A stretch of 64,000 bases of DNA, taken from Metallyticus violacea (taxonomy: Eukaryota > Arthropoda > Insecta > Mantodea > Metallyticidae). A model generated the notes under the pieces. It saw nothing but the letters and a program-made list of their open reading frames with translations. It was not told the DNA's origin and did not search any database. The translations under genes were made by a program, and so were the position numbers. Below, piece by piece: positions 20,940 through 32,509 of the stretch (the first letter of the stretch is position 1; each line of letters begins with the position of its first letter). The stretch covers positions 138,922,001-138,986,000 of the forward strand of contig CM060831.1 in assembly GCA_030762175.1 (NCBI GenBank), read 5' to 3'.

Positions 20940-23150
20940 GAGATCATTGATATAAGCTGAAGTAAAAACAATGAGCCAAGAGTTGGTCCCTGTAGAATTT
21001 CAATAATTCCTCAATTTGAAACACCACACTGATCACGGTTTCAACAAAAATTAACTGTACTCTATGGTCAAGTTAAGAAATGAACCGAGTGTTGGCTAGA
21101 GCGGTGATGGACTACTTTGGGAGGGGGGGGCACCTAAGGAATAATTCCGCCAGATCATTTCGATCCATCCAATTTACCCATGTGAGATTTCAGGGAAAGA
21201 TTTTATTTTTATATGGCGGATTTCCAACGCAGTGCAACACCCCCAACTTGGAAGATAGGGGTTTTCTTGTATAACCCGAAAGGAAGTGAAGAGAAAAAAT
21301 ATGAGATCGGAACAGGCATGAGCTAATCCGCAATGAAAGAAAAAGATGTTTGGAAAAAAGGTAAAACAAAAACGGCTCTATCGGGTCTTTTGAAAACTGT
21401 CAAAATTGTTGCACTAAAAGTTTTCTGTCCGTCAGAACACGGACATATTTCACATATCGACAAGCTGATACCAAATTTGGTTTTAGGGCAACAGAATGGA
21501 TTAAAAACAGACATGTATTCCTTGAGCATAATTCTCTCTCTCTCTCTGTGCGCGCGCGCGTGTGTACGTTTCCGTTTCTTTAAGATAAAAAAAATTAATC
21601 TAAGTGGAAATGTAAAAAAGCCTATTAGATAGTTAGATGTACGCACTATACATTAATGCTCAAAGACTTTAAAGAAATCAATTACCTCTAATTTACCTAC
21701 AATCTACCTATAAAATCCCTAAAATAAAAGTTTTGCATTTCATTCAGCTTTATTGAAAGGAATAAAAAAGAAAAAAACGTTCCAGTTGGCAGATACAAAA
21801 TAACTTCCAAACTTGGGTATATATGTACTATGGGGACCTAGTGTCGCATTGTTGAAGCAAGTACGCTGCACTACCAATAGAATGCGTTGTGGTGTTGCTT
21901 CAAATTTTAGATCTTCAAAAGTTACTCGCATTCCTATAATTTCTAAAGCTAGCAGATATAAAGAACATTTCTTCAAAAATTTATCACACATGCTAAAATT
22001 TCCATAATGGAATCTTTAATAATTTGTAAATAATATTTTCCTTATTTATATGTTGTAATGTGATAAATATTCCGCATGCTGCAGTATCTATAATTATGAC
22101 CAAGTAAAAATATTAACATATTAATTTTATATAAAGTAAAACAAATTGCAGATGTTTTCTTACTGCCGTGGTTGTATCAGATTTTTTAAACATCTTAACA
22201 CTATATTTATGACATTTGTTCTTAATTCATCGAATTAATTATATTTTATATATGTTAATTATATACTTAATTATCACAAGTAATATCACAAGAGAGTCTG
22301 AGATTGCCGATAAATTCACGAACGTAGTGATGAATTTATCTGAAGAGCTCCGATTCTCGTGTGATATTTATTAAAATATTTCAAGAATAAAATAAGAATT
22401 TAAATATAATTCCCCAAAACTTAGGTTACAATATTGAAATACTTTTCATTTTCATTATGAATACTTAAGTTTTACATGCTAAAAGTAATATATATATTAG
22501 AAATTATTCGCGCACGGATTATTAACAATTCTATAAAATGATATACATTACTTATGAATACCTGAATACCTATCTATCCATAAACCGTGAGAATTAAATA
22601 GACGAAAGTCGACTATTACAGTCGCTACTGTTATGTTTATTAATACAAACTGACAAAAATAAAACAAAGGAATTATTTTACCATTCTGAACAACGTGTTT
22701 ATTAAGATTTATGATTGCTTAGACAGATATTGTTACATAATTTATAAAATGCTTTTAGATTGTTTGGTTGAATACGCAAAAACTATTGCTTGAGTGAATA
22801 TATACAAGTTAGTTAAATGTGCAATTATTGAAAACACAGAAAAGTGGTCAGGATGCGTGTTCAGGAATTATATACAGGAGGTATAGAGTTGGCTACACTG
22901 ACCACAAGACAAATGCACGTCACGTGATAAAACGGATTTGATTTTTTTTTTCCTTCGATAATTTCACTGCAGTTTCAGTCTGTGATTGATCAAAATTCAA
23001 ATGTTTGTTTCGTTTCATTGGTAGATTTAAAGATGACTTTACATAAGCGAAATAATCTAATTAATTCGGATTTACCGTATGTCAGTTTAAATGTATTATG
23101 TAATTGCTAGTCAGCGCACCTTGCCTTGAAAGATATAGACGACCGTACAA
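20940..23150. other. Unassigned, with a small Z-DNA-type tract
   Basis: Contains (TC)n(GC)n(GT)n at 21533-21563. Open frames at 21080-21274, 21323-21646 and 21813-22007 have no family motif or splice context. Otherwise AT-rich. Confidence 0.4.
21533..21563. repeat. (TC)n(GC)n(GT)n microsatellite
   Basis: A short compound dinucleotide repeat with a strict GC/GT alternating core. It is the second such tract after 2091-2130. Confidence 0.9.
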
Positions 23151-23343
23151 TACTATGCAATCTACCGAGTGGTTAAAGAACTATAACGACTGCATTTTGC
23201 AAACAAAGTGACTTTTACGAGGTTCATTTGAAAAAGATCCCCAGAATGAAGCACAAAATAGCGGAATGTCTTTTTGAAATTCTTCTTATTTTTCAACGGT
23301 GTTTCCTTGACACTAATACATTTTGTCTAGCAGTGCTTTCAAA

Positions 23344-23599
23344 GTCGGTTCTGGTGGTGTAGTGGTTACCATATTTGCTTCCCAAACCCAAGATCGCCGG
23401 TTAGATCCCGAGCAGGACCGATGGATTTTTCCGGCGTAAAAAGCCTTAGTATGGTTTCCTTTGGAAGGGAAGTAAAGCCGCGGGTCCCGTGTCGTACATT
23501 TACGGCACGATAAAGAACAAGCCTGAAAGAAGAGAGCAAAATTTGTCGGCCGTTTCACGACCCCTGAATTGAATGGGACGCTGATGACCTGAGATGTTA
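23344..23599 (+). mobile_element. SINE family A inside mariner
   Basis: Head GTCGGTTCTGGTGGTGTAG, B box GCCGGTTAGATCCC, body through CTGATGACCTGAGATGTTA. The final GAGCGTCCGTAAATAAACC is missing and mariner coding sequence resumes at once. An internal deletion removes part of the GCCTGAAAGAAGAGGCCTCT block. It is younger than the mariner copy. Confidence 0.9.
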
Positions 23600-24271
23600 T
23601 GCAAAATAAGCCTCAACTTATGATTTAAGCTGACCATCGAATTAAACCAAGGAATTTTCTCAGTTAGGAAACAGAGGAAAGTCAATGAAGTCAAACCATG
23701 GGAATAAGGTGGATGTGGCGGTAAATCGTACCCAAACTTTTCGCCATTACAACGGCAAATGTATTGTCTTGATGCAAGGTAATTTTCTTCATTGATAAAC
23801 CCAGCCTTTTCTCGCGCATTTTATTTTCACTAGGTCCAAAAGTTAGCATATTATATGCTCCAGTGATAGATGTTCCAGTGGGAAGATAATCAGTACACCC
23901 TTGGCAACCCAAGGCCGATTTCACATACTTGATCCTTTTAGGCGGTAGAGAATATTGATGCCTCTATTGTTTACACTGATGTTTTGTTTCAGATGTGTTA
24001 TAGTGCACGCAAATCTCTCTGTAGATGGGCCAAACTTTGCTGAGAGATTTGCAAGCTCTTTCCCTTTTGATCCTGAGGCAACCCCCTCGGCATCATTCTT
24101 GCCGATACTTTTTTGAAGTATAATTCTTCCCTCAAAATGTGAAATGTTCTGACACTAATAATTGGCGATCCTATAAGACCATTTTGTGCACTTTATCGAT
24201 AATTTCTGATGTCGTGACTGATTTTGGTCGTTCGCTGTACGAGTTACATTCCAAGCTTTCATGGCCACGTT

Positions 24272-24562
24272 ACCGCCACGGGTGGCCGAGGTCGTTAAGT
24301 CTCGGACTCGTGAGCGGGAGGTCTGGGTTCGAATACCGCCAGGACCGTCCTTCCTAACTGAGGTTTTTTCCAGGTTTTCCTCAGTCCTCATAAATGGCAA
24401 ATGCCGGGGAGGTACCCAAAATTTAGCCCTGGAACGATTCCTTCCATAAAAAAATAAATCCTTTCCCAATATATCATTTCATCTCATGTATCATCAGTGT
24501 CCATCGTCTGTGGTGCCTCTGTAGCAAAAACGGGCGTTAAACAACATTCATTCATTCATTCA
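24272..24562 (+). mobile_element. SINE family B, full length, with 14-bp TSD
   Basis: Head GGGTGGCCGAGGTCGTTAAG, which resembles a tRNA-Ser/Leu A box, with GGGTTCGAATACC as B box. The body contains GAGGTTTTTTCCAGG, AAATGCCGGGGAGGTACCC, GGAACGATTCCTTCC and CATCAGTGTCCATCG, and ends in (ATTC)n at 24547-24564. TTCATGGCCACGTT is repeated exactly at 24258-24271 and 24563-24576. The insertion lies inside mariner coding sequence. Confidence 0.95.
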
Positions 24563-24699
24563 TTCATGGCCACGTTTAAACTCAGTTCACTTGGAAACGA
24601 TTAGAGAGTACACAATCCCCTAGAGTTAGTCATATCTGTATGAATTTCTGTCGCGTTATAACTGCATTCTTTTCCATATTTGCCAATTTCCCGGTATTT

Positions 24700-26500
24700 A
24701 CTCGTGTGCACAGCAACAAACAGCTTTAGCTGCTTCAATTCTTTACTAATCCTGTATTATTGCACAAATGTTTCTATGGAAGATGGTGGGTTTTGATAAC
24801 AAAACATTGAAATTACTGCTGCAATCCTTTCAAACGCTCCTCGCACAATACTAATAGAATAATCTTTCTCTTCCTAGCTCTCTCACTCTTCCAGGTATAT
24901 TCCCGTCCTCTGCAGCGAATTCTCACAACTATATCAACTGATTATGCTGATAGAAATTCACTAAGCAATGGTGACTTCATTTATTTCAAATGATTCCCGG
25001 TAAAGTCCGAATAAATTTGACCATCTAGTAGTATATCTTAAACAATATACTTATTAGTATTCTTAAAACCACATTACATATTTTTGCTCATTTTTCTAAT
25101 CGAATGTTGGGTAAATTGAAATTGGGTAAATAAAATGTTAATGCAAAAAAGCAATAAAATTAAATTCGAAAAAACATGCATTTCGAAATCTAAATAGAAT
25201 ATTTTACAATATTAATGTCCTCTTAATTCACATTCAAAACCTTCACATGTGAAAAAAAAACTACATTTCTGAGGTAAACTGCACAATTAATGCTACATTA
25301 ACACTTAAATCGATATATGTTTGGAATTTAAATTATATATTGGTAAACACCGTCTCTTTTGTAACACAGAGAATTAAGAATTATATATTTTTTTTCATAA
25401 TAAGAGTAGGCAGTAAAAATGACAATATGTAATTATATTTGAGTTTGTGTTTAATTGACGAACACTCATTCAGTATTAAGCAATGCTTTTCATAATCTGG
25501 AGATGAAATATCAGATGGAATGGGCAAATGTTCCGAAATAAATGTCTTATTTGAACAAACGGCTCTTTTCGATATTTTCTGAATATGAAATAAATAGGTC
25601 AAGAGGAAAGGAATATTATTTAAAAAATAAGAACTACCCTATAAGTTTGGTGAATAAGTGTAGACCTTTAGCGCTACCATAGCGTCACAGTGCTAACGAA
25701 TACTCTTTGACATTATCCACCTCAAATTTTGTACATAAAGCTAACTTCACTTTATACAATAAGTGTCATGAATGAGGTAAATATATATTTTGCATAGATG
25801 TTCTTGGCCAAAATAAAATTTTCACTATCTGTTATAGTAACAGCCTTTCAGTAGCTAGACAATAACAAATGACGGAAATAACATTTCAAATGATGCTGGG
25901 CTTCCATTACCTTTTTGTTAATCACTAGATGGCATGTGAATATAGACTCCCATACTATGTTTTTCAAGCACTAGATTATTGACATTAAAGATATACATGT
26001 TGTTGTATATCTTGATATAAATGTGAAATTTACACGAATATATTATAAATATGATATAATATAGAAAGATGATATGAAGTAATAGGGAAAATAAAGAAAC
26101 ATAAACAAGATCTATAGATATATAATACGAGTTTTATACAAATATAGTCAGTAGTAAAGTAGGAGTATGTAAGAAATGTATTGGTCACCATTACAGTATC
26201 TACCAGATATCGGTGAATAATAGTTTATTAATTTACAGTTAAAGATTAAGTGGAAGTAGTAGAAGTAGTAGCTGGTTTCCAGTTACTTGAATATTACTGC
26301 TTTCCAGCAATCAGGAAGCAGTTGAAGGGAGATGTAATTTTGTTATTTTTATTATTTTAGTAAATTTTTAATTGTAACCTAGGTATAAGTATTATCTGAA
26401 AAATAATAACGTAAGAATGTAATTTGATAATTTAGAAATAAAGTGTAAGAGTTTGCAATACACGTCCCGGTGTAGGAAACAAGGTACCTGGATGGAGTAT
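24700..26500. other. Unassigned AT-rich sequence
   Basis: No repeat family, coding motif or splice pair found. Confidence 0.45.
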
Positions 26501-26505
26501 TTCAA

Positions 26506-26507
<2 letters not shown>

Positions 26508-26566
<59 letters not shown>

Positions 26567-26576
26567 GTTGTTGTTA
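26508..26576. repeat. (TTA)n(TTG)n microsatellite
   Basis: About 20 TTA/ATT units followed by a few TTG units. It creates a poly-isoleucine run in the 109-codon plus frame at 26453-26782, which I therefore do not call. Confidence 0.95.
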
Positions 26577-26579
26577 TTT

Positions 26580-27740
26580 GGCTTGGTCACGTATATTATG
26601 GATATAAGAAGATTTTAATTATTTTAAACTTGAATTTCTGGAAGATTTTGACCAAATTCACCGTGGATATCATTCAGGAGAATCCACGCTCCCCAATTCC
26701 TGGAACTGGAAAATGTAAAAAAGACTATTTTTTCAGAAATGAGTTATTTTACAGTCAAACAGTCAGTGTCAGGTCCCGTTAAAACCAACCACAGTAGTCA
26801 GCGTGTCAGCAAACAACCATAAAGAACAAATGCCACTATCATCCTCTCAAAAACACACAACATCCATTTTAGGCAATTCCTGTGCGCTTGTTAAAGAGTC
26901 ATACGTACATCACAGAGGTTTAGCACAAGCAGCGTGGCGAAATGGCATGCCGTACTGCCGTTATATCTGTTTTGAGTGTAAGCAAGCTTAATAAATAATT
27001 CAGTTTTGCACCGAAGGCTGGCGACACCCACTGAGCGGTCTCAGGTGGCGGGGAGACTAGGCATCTTCCCAGGGGAACTCATTATCGATGTGGTCGTTGG
27101 CAGGGCGGGCATTCAATAACACAACGCCAAGTGGACATGTCTTTTGCCCACGACGTTAAACCTAACTACGAAAGTGCGCTGCCATATTTTACGTGGTTCT
27201 GAGTTTTAAGTACAGTTTGAGGGGGAATGATATAATGAACACGCGGGATATAGGATATCCATAACGAATATTAAAATAATTAAACTGAGTGTGTTATTTC
27301 GTAATAGTAAGTATATGCTTCACACGTATGTACTTAAAAATTCATATTTACTAGCAAAGAGAATTTCTATTAACAATAAAAATATTTAAATGTGCTATCT
27401 TAATACTTAATGTGTCTAATACTTAAATACTTAAAATGTTTAACTTTTCCTGACTAAATGCTTGTTAAATTCCCATCGCCGCGCAAGAGATTGGATAGCA
27501 TTGCCTTATCGAGTCCTACTTCCATGTGTATAAGTAGCGTAGCCAGTAGTTTACAAGTGTCTGAGATGGAAATAGAATAATGAACGCCTCTGAGGTATTT
27601 AAAATGAGCAATCGACGCATTTCTTTGGTAATTAAAAGCATTTCCACACTAAAAGAGAACAGTCAAACAATAGTAGATACTGCAAGGAATAAATCGATAC
27701 ATTATTGATTGTATCTACGAAGATCCTTTCGTGGGACGGT
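26580..27740. other. Unassigned; moderately GC-rich 26880-27170
   Basis: The patch around 27020-27150 (GGTGGCGGGGAGACTAGGC and neighbours) is richer in GC than its flanks but gives no motif. It could be a piece of a transposon not otherwise seen here. Confidence 0.35.
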
Positions 27741-28016
27741 GTCTAATTTATTAACATCTCAGGTTATCAGCGTATCATTCAATTCAGGACTTGAAACGGC
27801 CGATAAACTTGGCTCAGACACCTTTTCTTTAGGCTTTGAGGTTTTTTTACATGCCGTAAATGTACGACACGGTACCCACGGCTTTACTTCCCTTCCAAAG
27901 GAAGCCATACTTAGGATTTTTACGCCCATCAAAAAATCCAACGACCCTGACCGGAATAGAACCCGCGATCTTGGGTCTACGAGGCAACTATGGTTACCAC
28001 TACACCACCAGGATCG
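27741..28016 (-). mobile_element. SINE family A, nearly full length
   Basis: Minus orientation. The tRNA-like head is at the high-coordinate end (TGGTGGTGTAGTGGTAACC), followed by CGCGGGTTCTATTCCGG. The body reads back through GAAGTAAAGCCGTGGG and AAACGGCCGATAAACTTGG in plus-strand form. The last 3' bases are lost. Both long frames across this segment are by-products of the SINE. Confidence 0.9.
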
Positions 28017-28329
28017 AGTGCCAATGTCGGGAAAGTAATCTGATGTTTATGAAGATATTTTGGTGTGATATTTTAGCAGTAAATTATAATATTTTCAAAA
28101 TAGTAGCATCAACATTTCATTATTCAGGGCACTGCTTTGTATAGTACTAAAATACAGAAGTATTTTTTTTTCTCTTTCTCTTTGAATAAGTTCGAATTAT
28201 GAGAAATTATAATTTAGCAGCAGTCACCAAACAGTCTCCTACACTCCTAAGCAATAAAGATGTATAGGTACAGGTTATAGCATTGCATTAGTTTAGAAAA
28301 TGGCTTGACATTGACGCGCGTATGAGGTA

Positions 28330-28610
28330 CTCAGCTGTAATAGAATTCCTGGATGGGGACGGTGTGAAAGGCATTCATTAAAGCCTGAAGACGCACTGTA
28401 CGCGCTGAAGAACAAACTCTATTGGCTGATGAAAAGTGGGGCGGTCGCATATCCACTGCAATGACTCCGCACATGCAATAAGTCGAGATCATTCATGCTG
28501 ACCGGTAACAACTGATGAATTGTTCTGCTCAGGAGAGTAATTTTTCCCACACGGGAATGCATGCCCTTGTTAAACGGTGAACCAAAACTGCTGAAAAAGG
28601 CGGGAATTTT
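28330..28610 (+). pseudogene. Possible mariner N-terminal HTH fragment
   Basis: The plus strand reads MRYSAVIEFLDGDGVKGIH, resembling the R..VI.FL..EGV...EIH start of many mariner-type transposases. A shifted GGRISTAMTPHM then resembles the GRPST..T linker after the second helix. Each match is short and needs frameshifts, so this is tentative. Confidence 0.25.
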
Positions 28611-28699
28611 ATTGAAGAGTGAGAAATTAATCATGAAATTGTGGCTACATGCTTTATAAATTTCACTTCGATTTTTGCAAATTAAAAGAGAAAAAAATA

Positions 28700-29041
28700 T
28701 CAGGCAATACTGTCACGGATGCTATTTTCGGGCGGTAAATATTGGTAAATTTATGTCATTTAATTTGAAATAGAAACGTCTCGGAAAGGACATAGTTTTT
28801 GGTTCATCCATATTGTTACCGTTTTGTCTCGCGTAAGATACTTAGTCACTTATTGTACAACAGGAAGAGATTGGTTTTCCACGTCCTATGCAAAACCCTA
28901 CGGTTTTTACCATGACATCAGTTTCCTTTGAGGAATCTGCTAAAGTCACGTAGGCCTCAGGATGTCATGTGTCAAACAGGATGTTTTAGAGCTTTCATGT
29001 GTTGCTCTGTGATTGGCTGCTTTAATTTAAACCTAGAGCGG
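28700..29041. other. Nothing recognised
   Basis: AT-rich. GTGATTGGCTGC at 29009-29020 is a CCAAT-type motif just outside the LTR-like segment that follows. Confidence 0.35.
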
Positions 29042-29381
29042 TGTCACACCATATTTGGTAATGCCTCTGGACCCCTCCCTGGGGTACGGGATTTTATTTA
29101 AGAGCCTGCAGGTTCCTGCAGGGCAGGAAGAAAGATGAGGACCTAAGAGACCAACCGAGAAGTTATAGCACGCCGAGACACATCCTCCAAGGTAAGTCCT
29201 GACTGGGGGCACAAGCAGCAGAATGCTGTCTTGATATTGTAACATTTACTTGAAAGATCATACTCACTTTTGTAATTGATATTGCTAGGGATGATTGGAA
29301 TAAAAGGGAATTAACTTTAGCTCTGCCATCTTTTTGTAGCTTGACTCCCCCTGACATCTCCTAAAATCCTGGGATGTGACA
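29042..29381 (+). mobile_element. Candidate solo LTR, 340 bp
   Basis: It begins TGTCACACC and ends GGATGTGACA, so the terminal seven bases are inverted repeats of the TGTNACA class seen in Gypsy-type LTRs. Inside, in order, are a TATA-like TTATTTAAG (29094), a splice donor CTCCAAG/GTAAGT (GT at 29192) and a polyadenylation signal AATAAA (29299). No primer-binding site or polypurine tract flanks it, which suggests a solo LTR. No clear target duplication is visible, which weakens the call. The TATA-to-donor spacing of about 100 bp is almost the same as at 7688-7790. Confidence 0.5.
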
Positions 29382-29389
29382 AAACTTTC

Positions 29390-30050
29390 TGACTGTAGCA
29401 TGTTAAAAATCATCTCTTCAACGCAAAATTCTTCTAAGTAGTTTCAGCGCACGGTTAACAAGGTAAACAGCAAAGCTGTATAGTTACTGCAGCAGTTAGT
29501 GTTATATGGCATGACTAAAGACGCTGTCTAGTTATCTCTGTGACGCAGTGTGTAGTGATATCGCGGTTAAGAGTGTTTTGTTTCCCACACACAGCAAGCT
29601 TTAACCTTAACATATTATACATATATACATTATAATATTTCCTTCACTATTTGTTTTATCTAAATGCAATATACTGCACATGCAAGAAGGACGAAAGACG
29701 ACTTATTGGCATAAATTCAAGAAGCCTGGGATGTTGTAGCCTCTCGTCCACACAACTGTAGAAATCTGACATCATCTGTGCCCCGAAGATTGAGGACAGT
29801 TATACATGCTGAGGATTCATACATACATTCAACAATAATTTGTGTTTATTTCAATGTGTTTTCACTTTAAAAAATAATTATTTCCGTTCATATATTTATT
29901 CAGTTGTTTGTAAACACTACGTTAGTCTGTGATTACGATTTTGTAATGTCATAAAACTCAAATGATAAGTTAAAAAATAAGATGATATTAAGGGAGCATA
30001 ATGTTCTACATACACCCTTATAAAATCAATAATAAAAAATAAAATAAATA
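29390..30050. other. Unassigned AT-rich sequence
   Basis: Nothing supportable. A GTAGTGATATCGCGGTTAAG string near 29550 vaguely resembles a tRNA A box. Confidence 0.4.
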
Positions 30051-30051
30051 T

Positions 30052-30186
30052 GTTTGTGGGATTTGAACCCAGGAGTTTACATAGAAGAGCAATCCGCTAA
30101 AAAGCTCGTCTACCGCGACACCCTTTGCTTTACTTTCCTTCCGAAGAAAGCCATACTTATGAATGTTACCCCCCAAAAATCCATTG
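30052..30186 (-). mobile_element. Chimeric SINE fragment (tRNA head plus A' body piece)
   Basis: On the minus strand, 30118-30052 carries TGGGTTCAAATCCCA, a good B box, with a tRNA-like upstream part. Adjoining 30186-30119 is a piece of the family A' body (AACATTCATAAGTATGGC, GGAAAGTAAAGCAAAGGGTG in sense form), the variant also seen at 33906. Their order is not that of a normal SINE, so this is a rearranged or template-switched fragment. Confidence 0.45.
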
Positions 30187-30326
30187 ATTTAATTGTAACC
30201 ATTACATTTACAGGCAAAGCGCCTACTGCAGTGTGCACTCGCTGCATGCGTTTGTGAATATGTTTTCGAGCGTCCCAGAAATTCTCTGATCAACACATGA
30301 ATTTGCCGATGTCCTTTGTTTTTTGT

Positions 30327-30715
30327 AGAAGGCAAAATTAACGTATTATATTTAAAATAAAAATACATTCATAATATTTTCTAGCCTACTGCTTTCTCTT
30401 ATAAATTATAAGAAATGCGCTTATTACACTAACTGCAATTCGGTGGTTGTATTCTTTTCAGAATTACCTTACTCTGTAGGTTTATTTTTTTATTCAAGTC
30501 TGGTTTGCTAAATCTTAATTAATTTATAATTGAAGTTTGTTTCTAATAGTTTGGCTGCATGCTTTGTACATTTCAATTAGCTTTTTTTTTTGCAAATTAA
30601 AGATGAAAAATATAGGAGGAATTGCTTTCTGACTGAGATTCGTACATTTATTTTAAAATTAAATTAACGTAATACATTTAAAATAAAAATATAATCATAA
30701 CATTCCCTATCCTAT

Positions 30716-30752
<37 letters not shown>

Positions 30753-30900
30753 CATAAGATTTGCCCTTATTACACTTACTGCATTTCAGTGAAAAAATAT
30801 AATTGTAAATTCTCGAGTAAATAAACTAGTAGGTTTATTTCAGTCTGGATAGCTAAATCTTAATTTAGGAGTGATGCTTGTTTTCGCTAATCACCCTAAA
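30327..30900. repeat. Diverged direct duplication, period about 330 bp
   Basis: The first unit (from 30327) and the second (from 30655) share TTAACGTA followed by ATTTAAAATAAAAATA. They also share CTTATTACAC.AACTGCA-type and GTAGGTTTATTT...TCTGG...GCTAAATCTTAAT blocks in the same order. Part of the unit (GCTACATGCTTT to TTTTTGCAAATTAAA) also appears near 28640-28685. The second unit contains a T29 run at 30718-30746. Confidence 0.55.
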
Positions 30901-31216
30901 ATATTATGTGCAAAATTATTAAACAAAGTATTCAAAATAGTAACTTTTCCACATTTTCAGATTGCACCAAAATGCAAACTTGTCTATTCCATACTGGCAC
31001 TATTAAAGTTTTTCTGACAGTTTAAGTAATTTAAATAAATTTTAATACCTGTTACGGTTACCATATTTAAATACTCGGTACTATACAAATGCTTTAATAT
31101 TCATACTAAATTGGTTTCTACTAACTTTTCTTTAGGGGAGCGAATCAGTACTTTTGGAAAAACAGATGACAGCCTAAAATCTCTTGTTAAATGGTTAACA
31201 ATTATCCTATGATGGT

Positions 31217-31501
31217 TTTTTAATGGTGTTTAAGGCCCGATTTTATTACTGAGGCACCGCAGGGGGTGAACCATGGTGATACGTGAAATGAAATGATAAA
31301 TTGGGAAAAGATTTTTTTAAGGGCGGAAACGTTACAGGCCTAAGTTTAGGATACCTCCCCGGCATTTGCCAGTTATTAGGACCGAGGAAGACCTGGGAAA
31401 AAAAATTCAGTAACGTAAGGGAGGACGGTCCTGGCGGGATTTGAACCCCAGACCTCCCGCTCACGAGTCCGCGCCTTAAAGACCTCGGCCACCCGTGGCG
31501 G
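31217..31501 (-). mobile_element. SINE family B, full length, with TSD
   Basis: Minus orientation. The head at the high end reads GTGGCCGAGGTCTTTAAGG in sense form with GGGGTTCAAATCCCGCC as B box. The body runs through GGCCTGTAACGTTTCC to the 3' GGGCCTTAAACACC end. TATCCTATGAT flanks it on both sides (31204 and 31502), giving a clean target duplication. Confidence 0.95.
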
Positions 31502-31514
31502 TATCCTATGATAG

Positions 31515-31975
31515 TTGCATTTTACAGGGTGACAGTCCAGTTACATTTCAGTGTTTTACGTAGAAGTTGATTGTATATGCTTTTCTTTATTCTCAGGCTT
31601 TAAATTACAATTGTTTAAAAATATCAGTCTCAGTTTTGAGAGTGTTTAGTCCCCACTATTTTAAAATATATTTATAATTATGTTGAAAACTTTATGTTAA
31701 CTATTAATCAGCACAGCATTTTGAGCATAATTGTCGTATTTGGTTTTAATAAAAGTTATTTTGAGAGAGAGGTACTGTTTTATCGGAACATTGCTTATTT
31801 TTTTCCCCCAAATGAGAAGGAAAATTGAAAATATTATCAATGAATTAATTTAAATACTGTATGTTGGCTCCCAAAAGCTAAATACTGTGAAACTTCATCT
31901 TCAGTGATTTAGAATTGTCCATTTCCATTCGGTGTGTTCTTGTAAACGCCTTAAAACTTAATAATTCTCTACGAA
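31515..31975. other. Nothing recognised
   Basis: AT-rich spacer. Confidence 0.45.
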
Positions 31976-31979
31976 GATT

Positions 31980-32265
31980 CGTGTGGACCTTAGACAGAAA
32001 GCACGATGACTGAAAGTCCGTTGTATCTGCAAGCTATTTGCTATTGACACATTTACTCTTTTGTCTAAGCCGACATTGCACTGAACCCTGCTTTCTGTAG
32101 GTGAGACTAGATCACATTGAATCATGAGGGTGCTGATGGAGAAATTATAGTCATGAATGATAGGGGAAACAGGAATACCCGAGGAAATCTGCCCTAAGGG
32201 TGCCTTGTCTGCTCTTGAATCGCCCCGGTGGAAGGCGAGATATTTGACTACTGGGCCCTGAAAAC
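31980..32265 (-). mobile_element. Probable SINE family F
   Basis: In minus sense the segment runs from a tRNA-like head (GGCCCAGTAGTCAAATATC, CTCGCCTTCCACCGG, CGATTCAAG) into a body. That body has GGCAGATTTCCTCGGG, TATTCCTGTTTCCCC, CATGATTCAATGTG, and CTGCTTTCTGTC elements. The layout of tRNA head, pyrimidine-rich body and GC-poor end is that of a SINE, and I recall similar bodies in insect SINEs. There is no second copy here for comparison. Confidence 0.35.
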
Positions 32266-32509
32266 ATTTTCTCGAACCTTAAAAAACTAAGGTAACAGTT
32301 CCGAATAGCTCATCCAATATTGGGAAATAGTTCCGCCACAATCCGGGTGCAATAAGACACGCATGATAAAAAGTAGTAAAATGAAGTTGAAACTCACTAA
32401 CTGTAACCTCCGCCCACTATGGCGGTGCATTTTTTATATAGTCACAAGCTCCTCCCACTAGTGACGACTGTTCTCCCACCAGGGCAGATTTAAGAATGGG
32501 CAATATAAT

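Larger units (their letters stand above)
23210..24690 (-). mobile_element. Mariner element interrupted by two SINEs
   Basis: Minus-strand translation gives mariner blocks in order. First is an N-terminal HTH part above 24577. Then come PKSVTTSEIIDKVHKMVL (GRPKT.TTPEIIDKVH region), LPTGTSITGAYNML, REKRLGLSMKKITLHQD and a FDGQLKS.VEAYFA-like segment. After the second SINE comes a C-terminal tail resembling ...KKFQKRHSAILCF. A family B SINE (24272-24562, 14-bp duplication) splits the HTH region, and a family A SINE (23344-23599) splits the C-terminus. Stops and frameshifts show it was dead or dying. Terminal repeats were not located, so the outer limits are estimates. Confidence 0.7.

Noticed and set aside
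24272..24350. tRNA gene calls at SINE heads (also 12683, 20626, 46871, 50026 and others)
   Set aside because: A and B boxes are present but each is fused to a SINE body and the cloverleaf pairing is poor. These are SINE heads, not tRNA genes.
24541..24570. (ATTC)n as an independent microsatellite
   Set aside because: It is the 3' tail of the family B SINE, bounded by the target duplication.
26453..26782. 109-codon frame with a long isoleucine run
   Set aside because: Produced by the (TTA)n microsatellite.
27709..28144. Plus-strand frames of 94-109 codons
   Set aside because: They read across an antisense family A SINE. The same peptides (FLRPKK, ALLPFRRK types) recur at every antisense copy.
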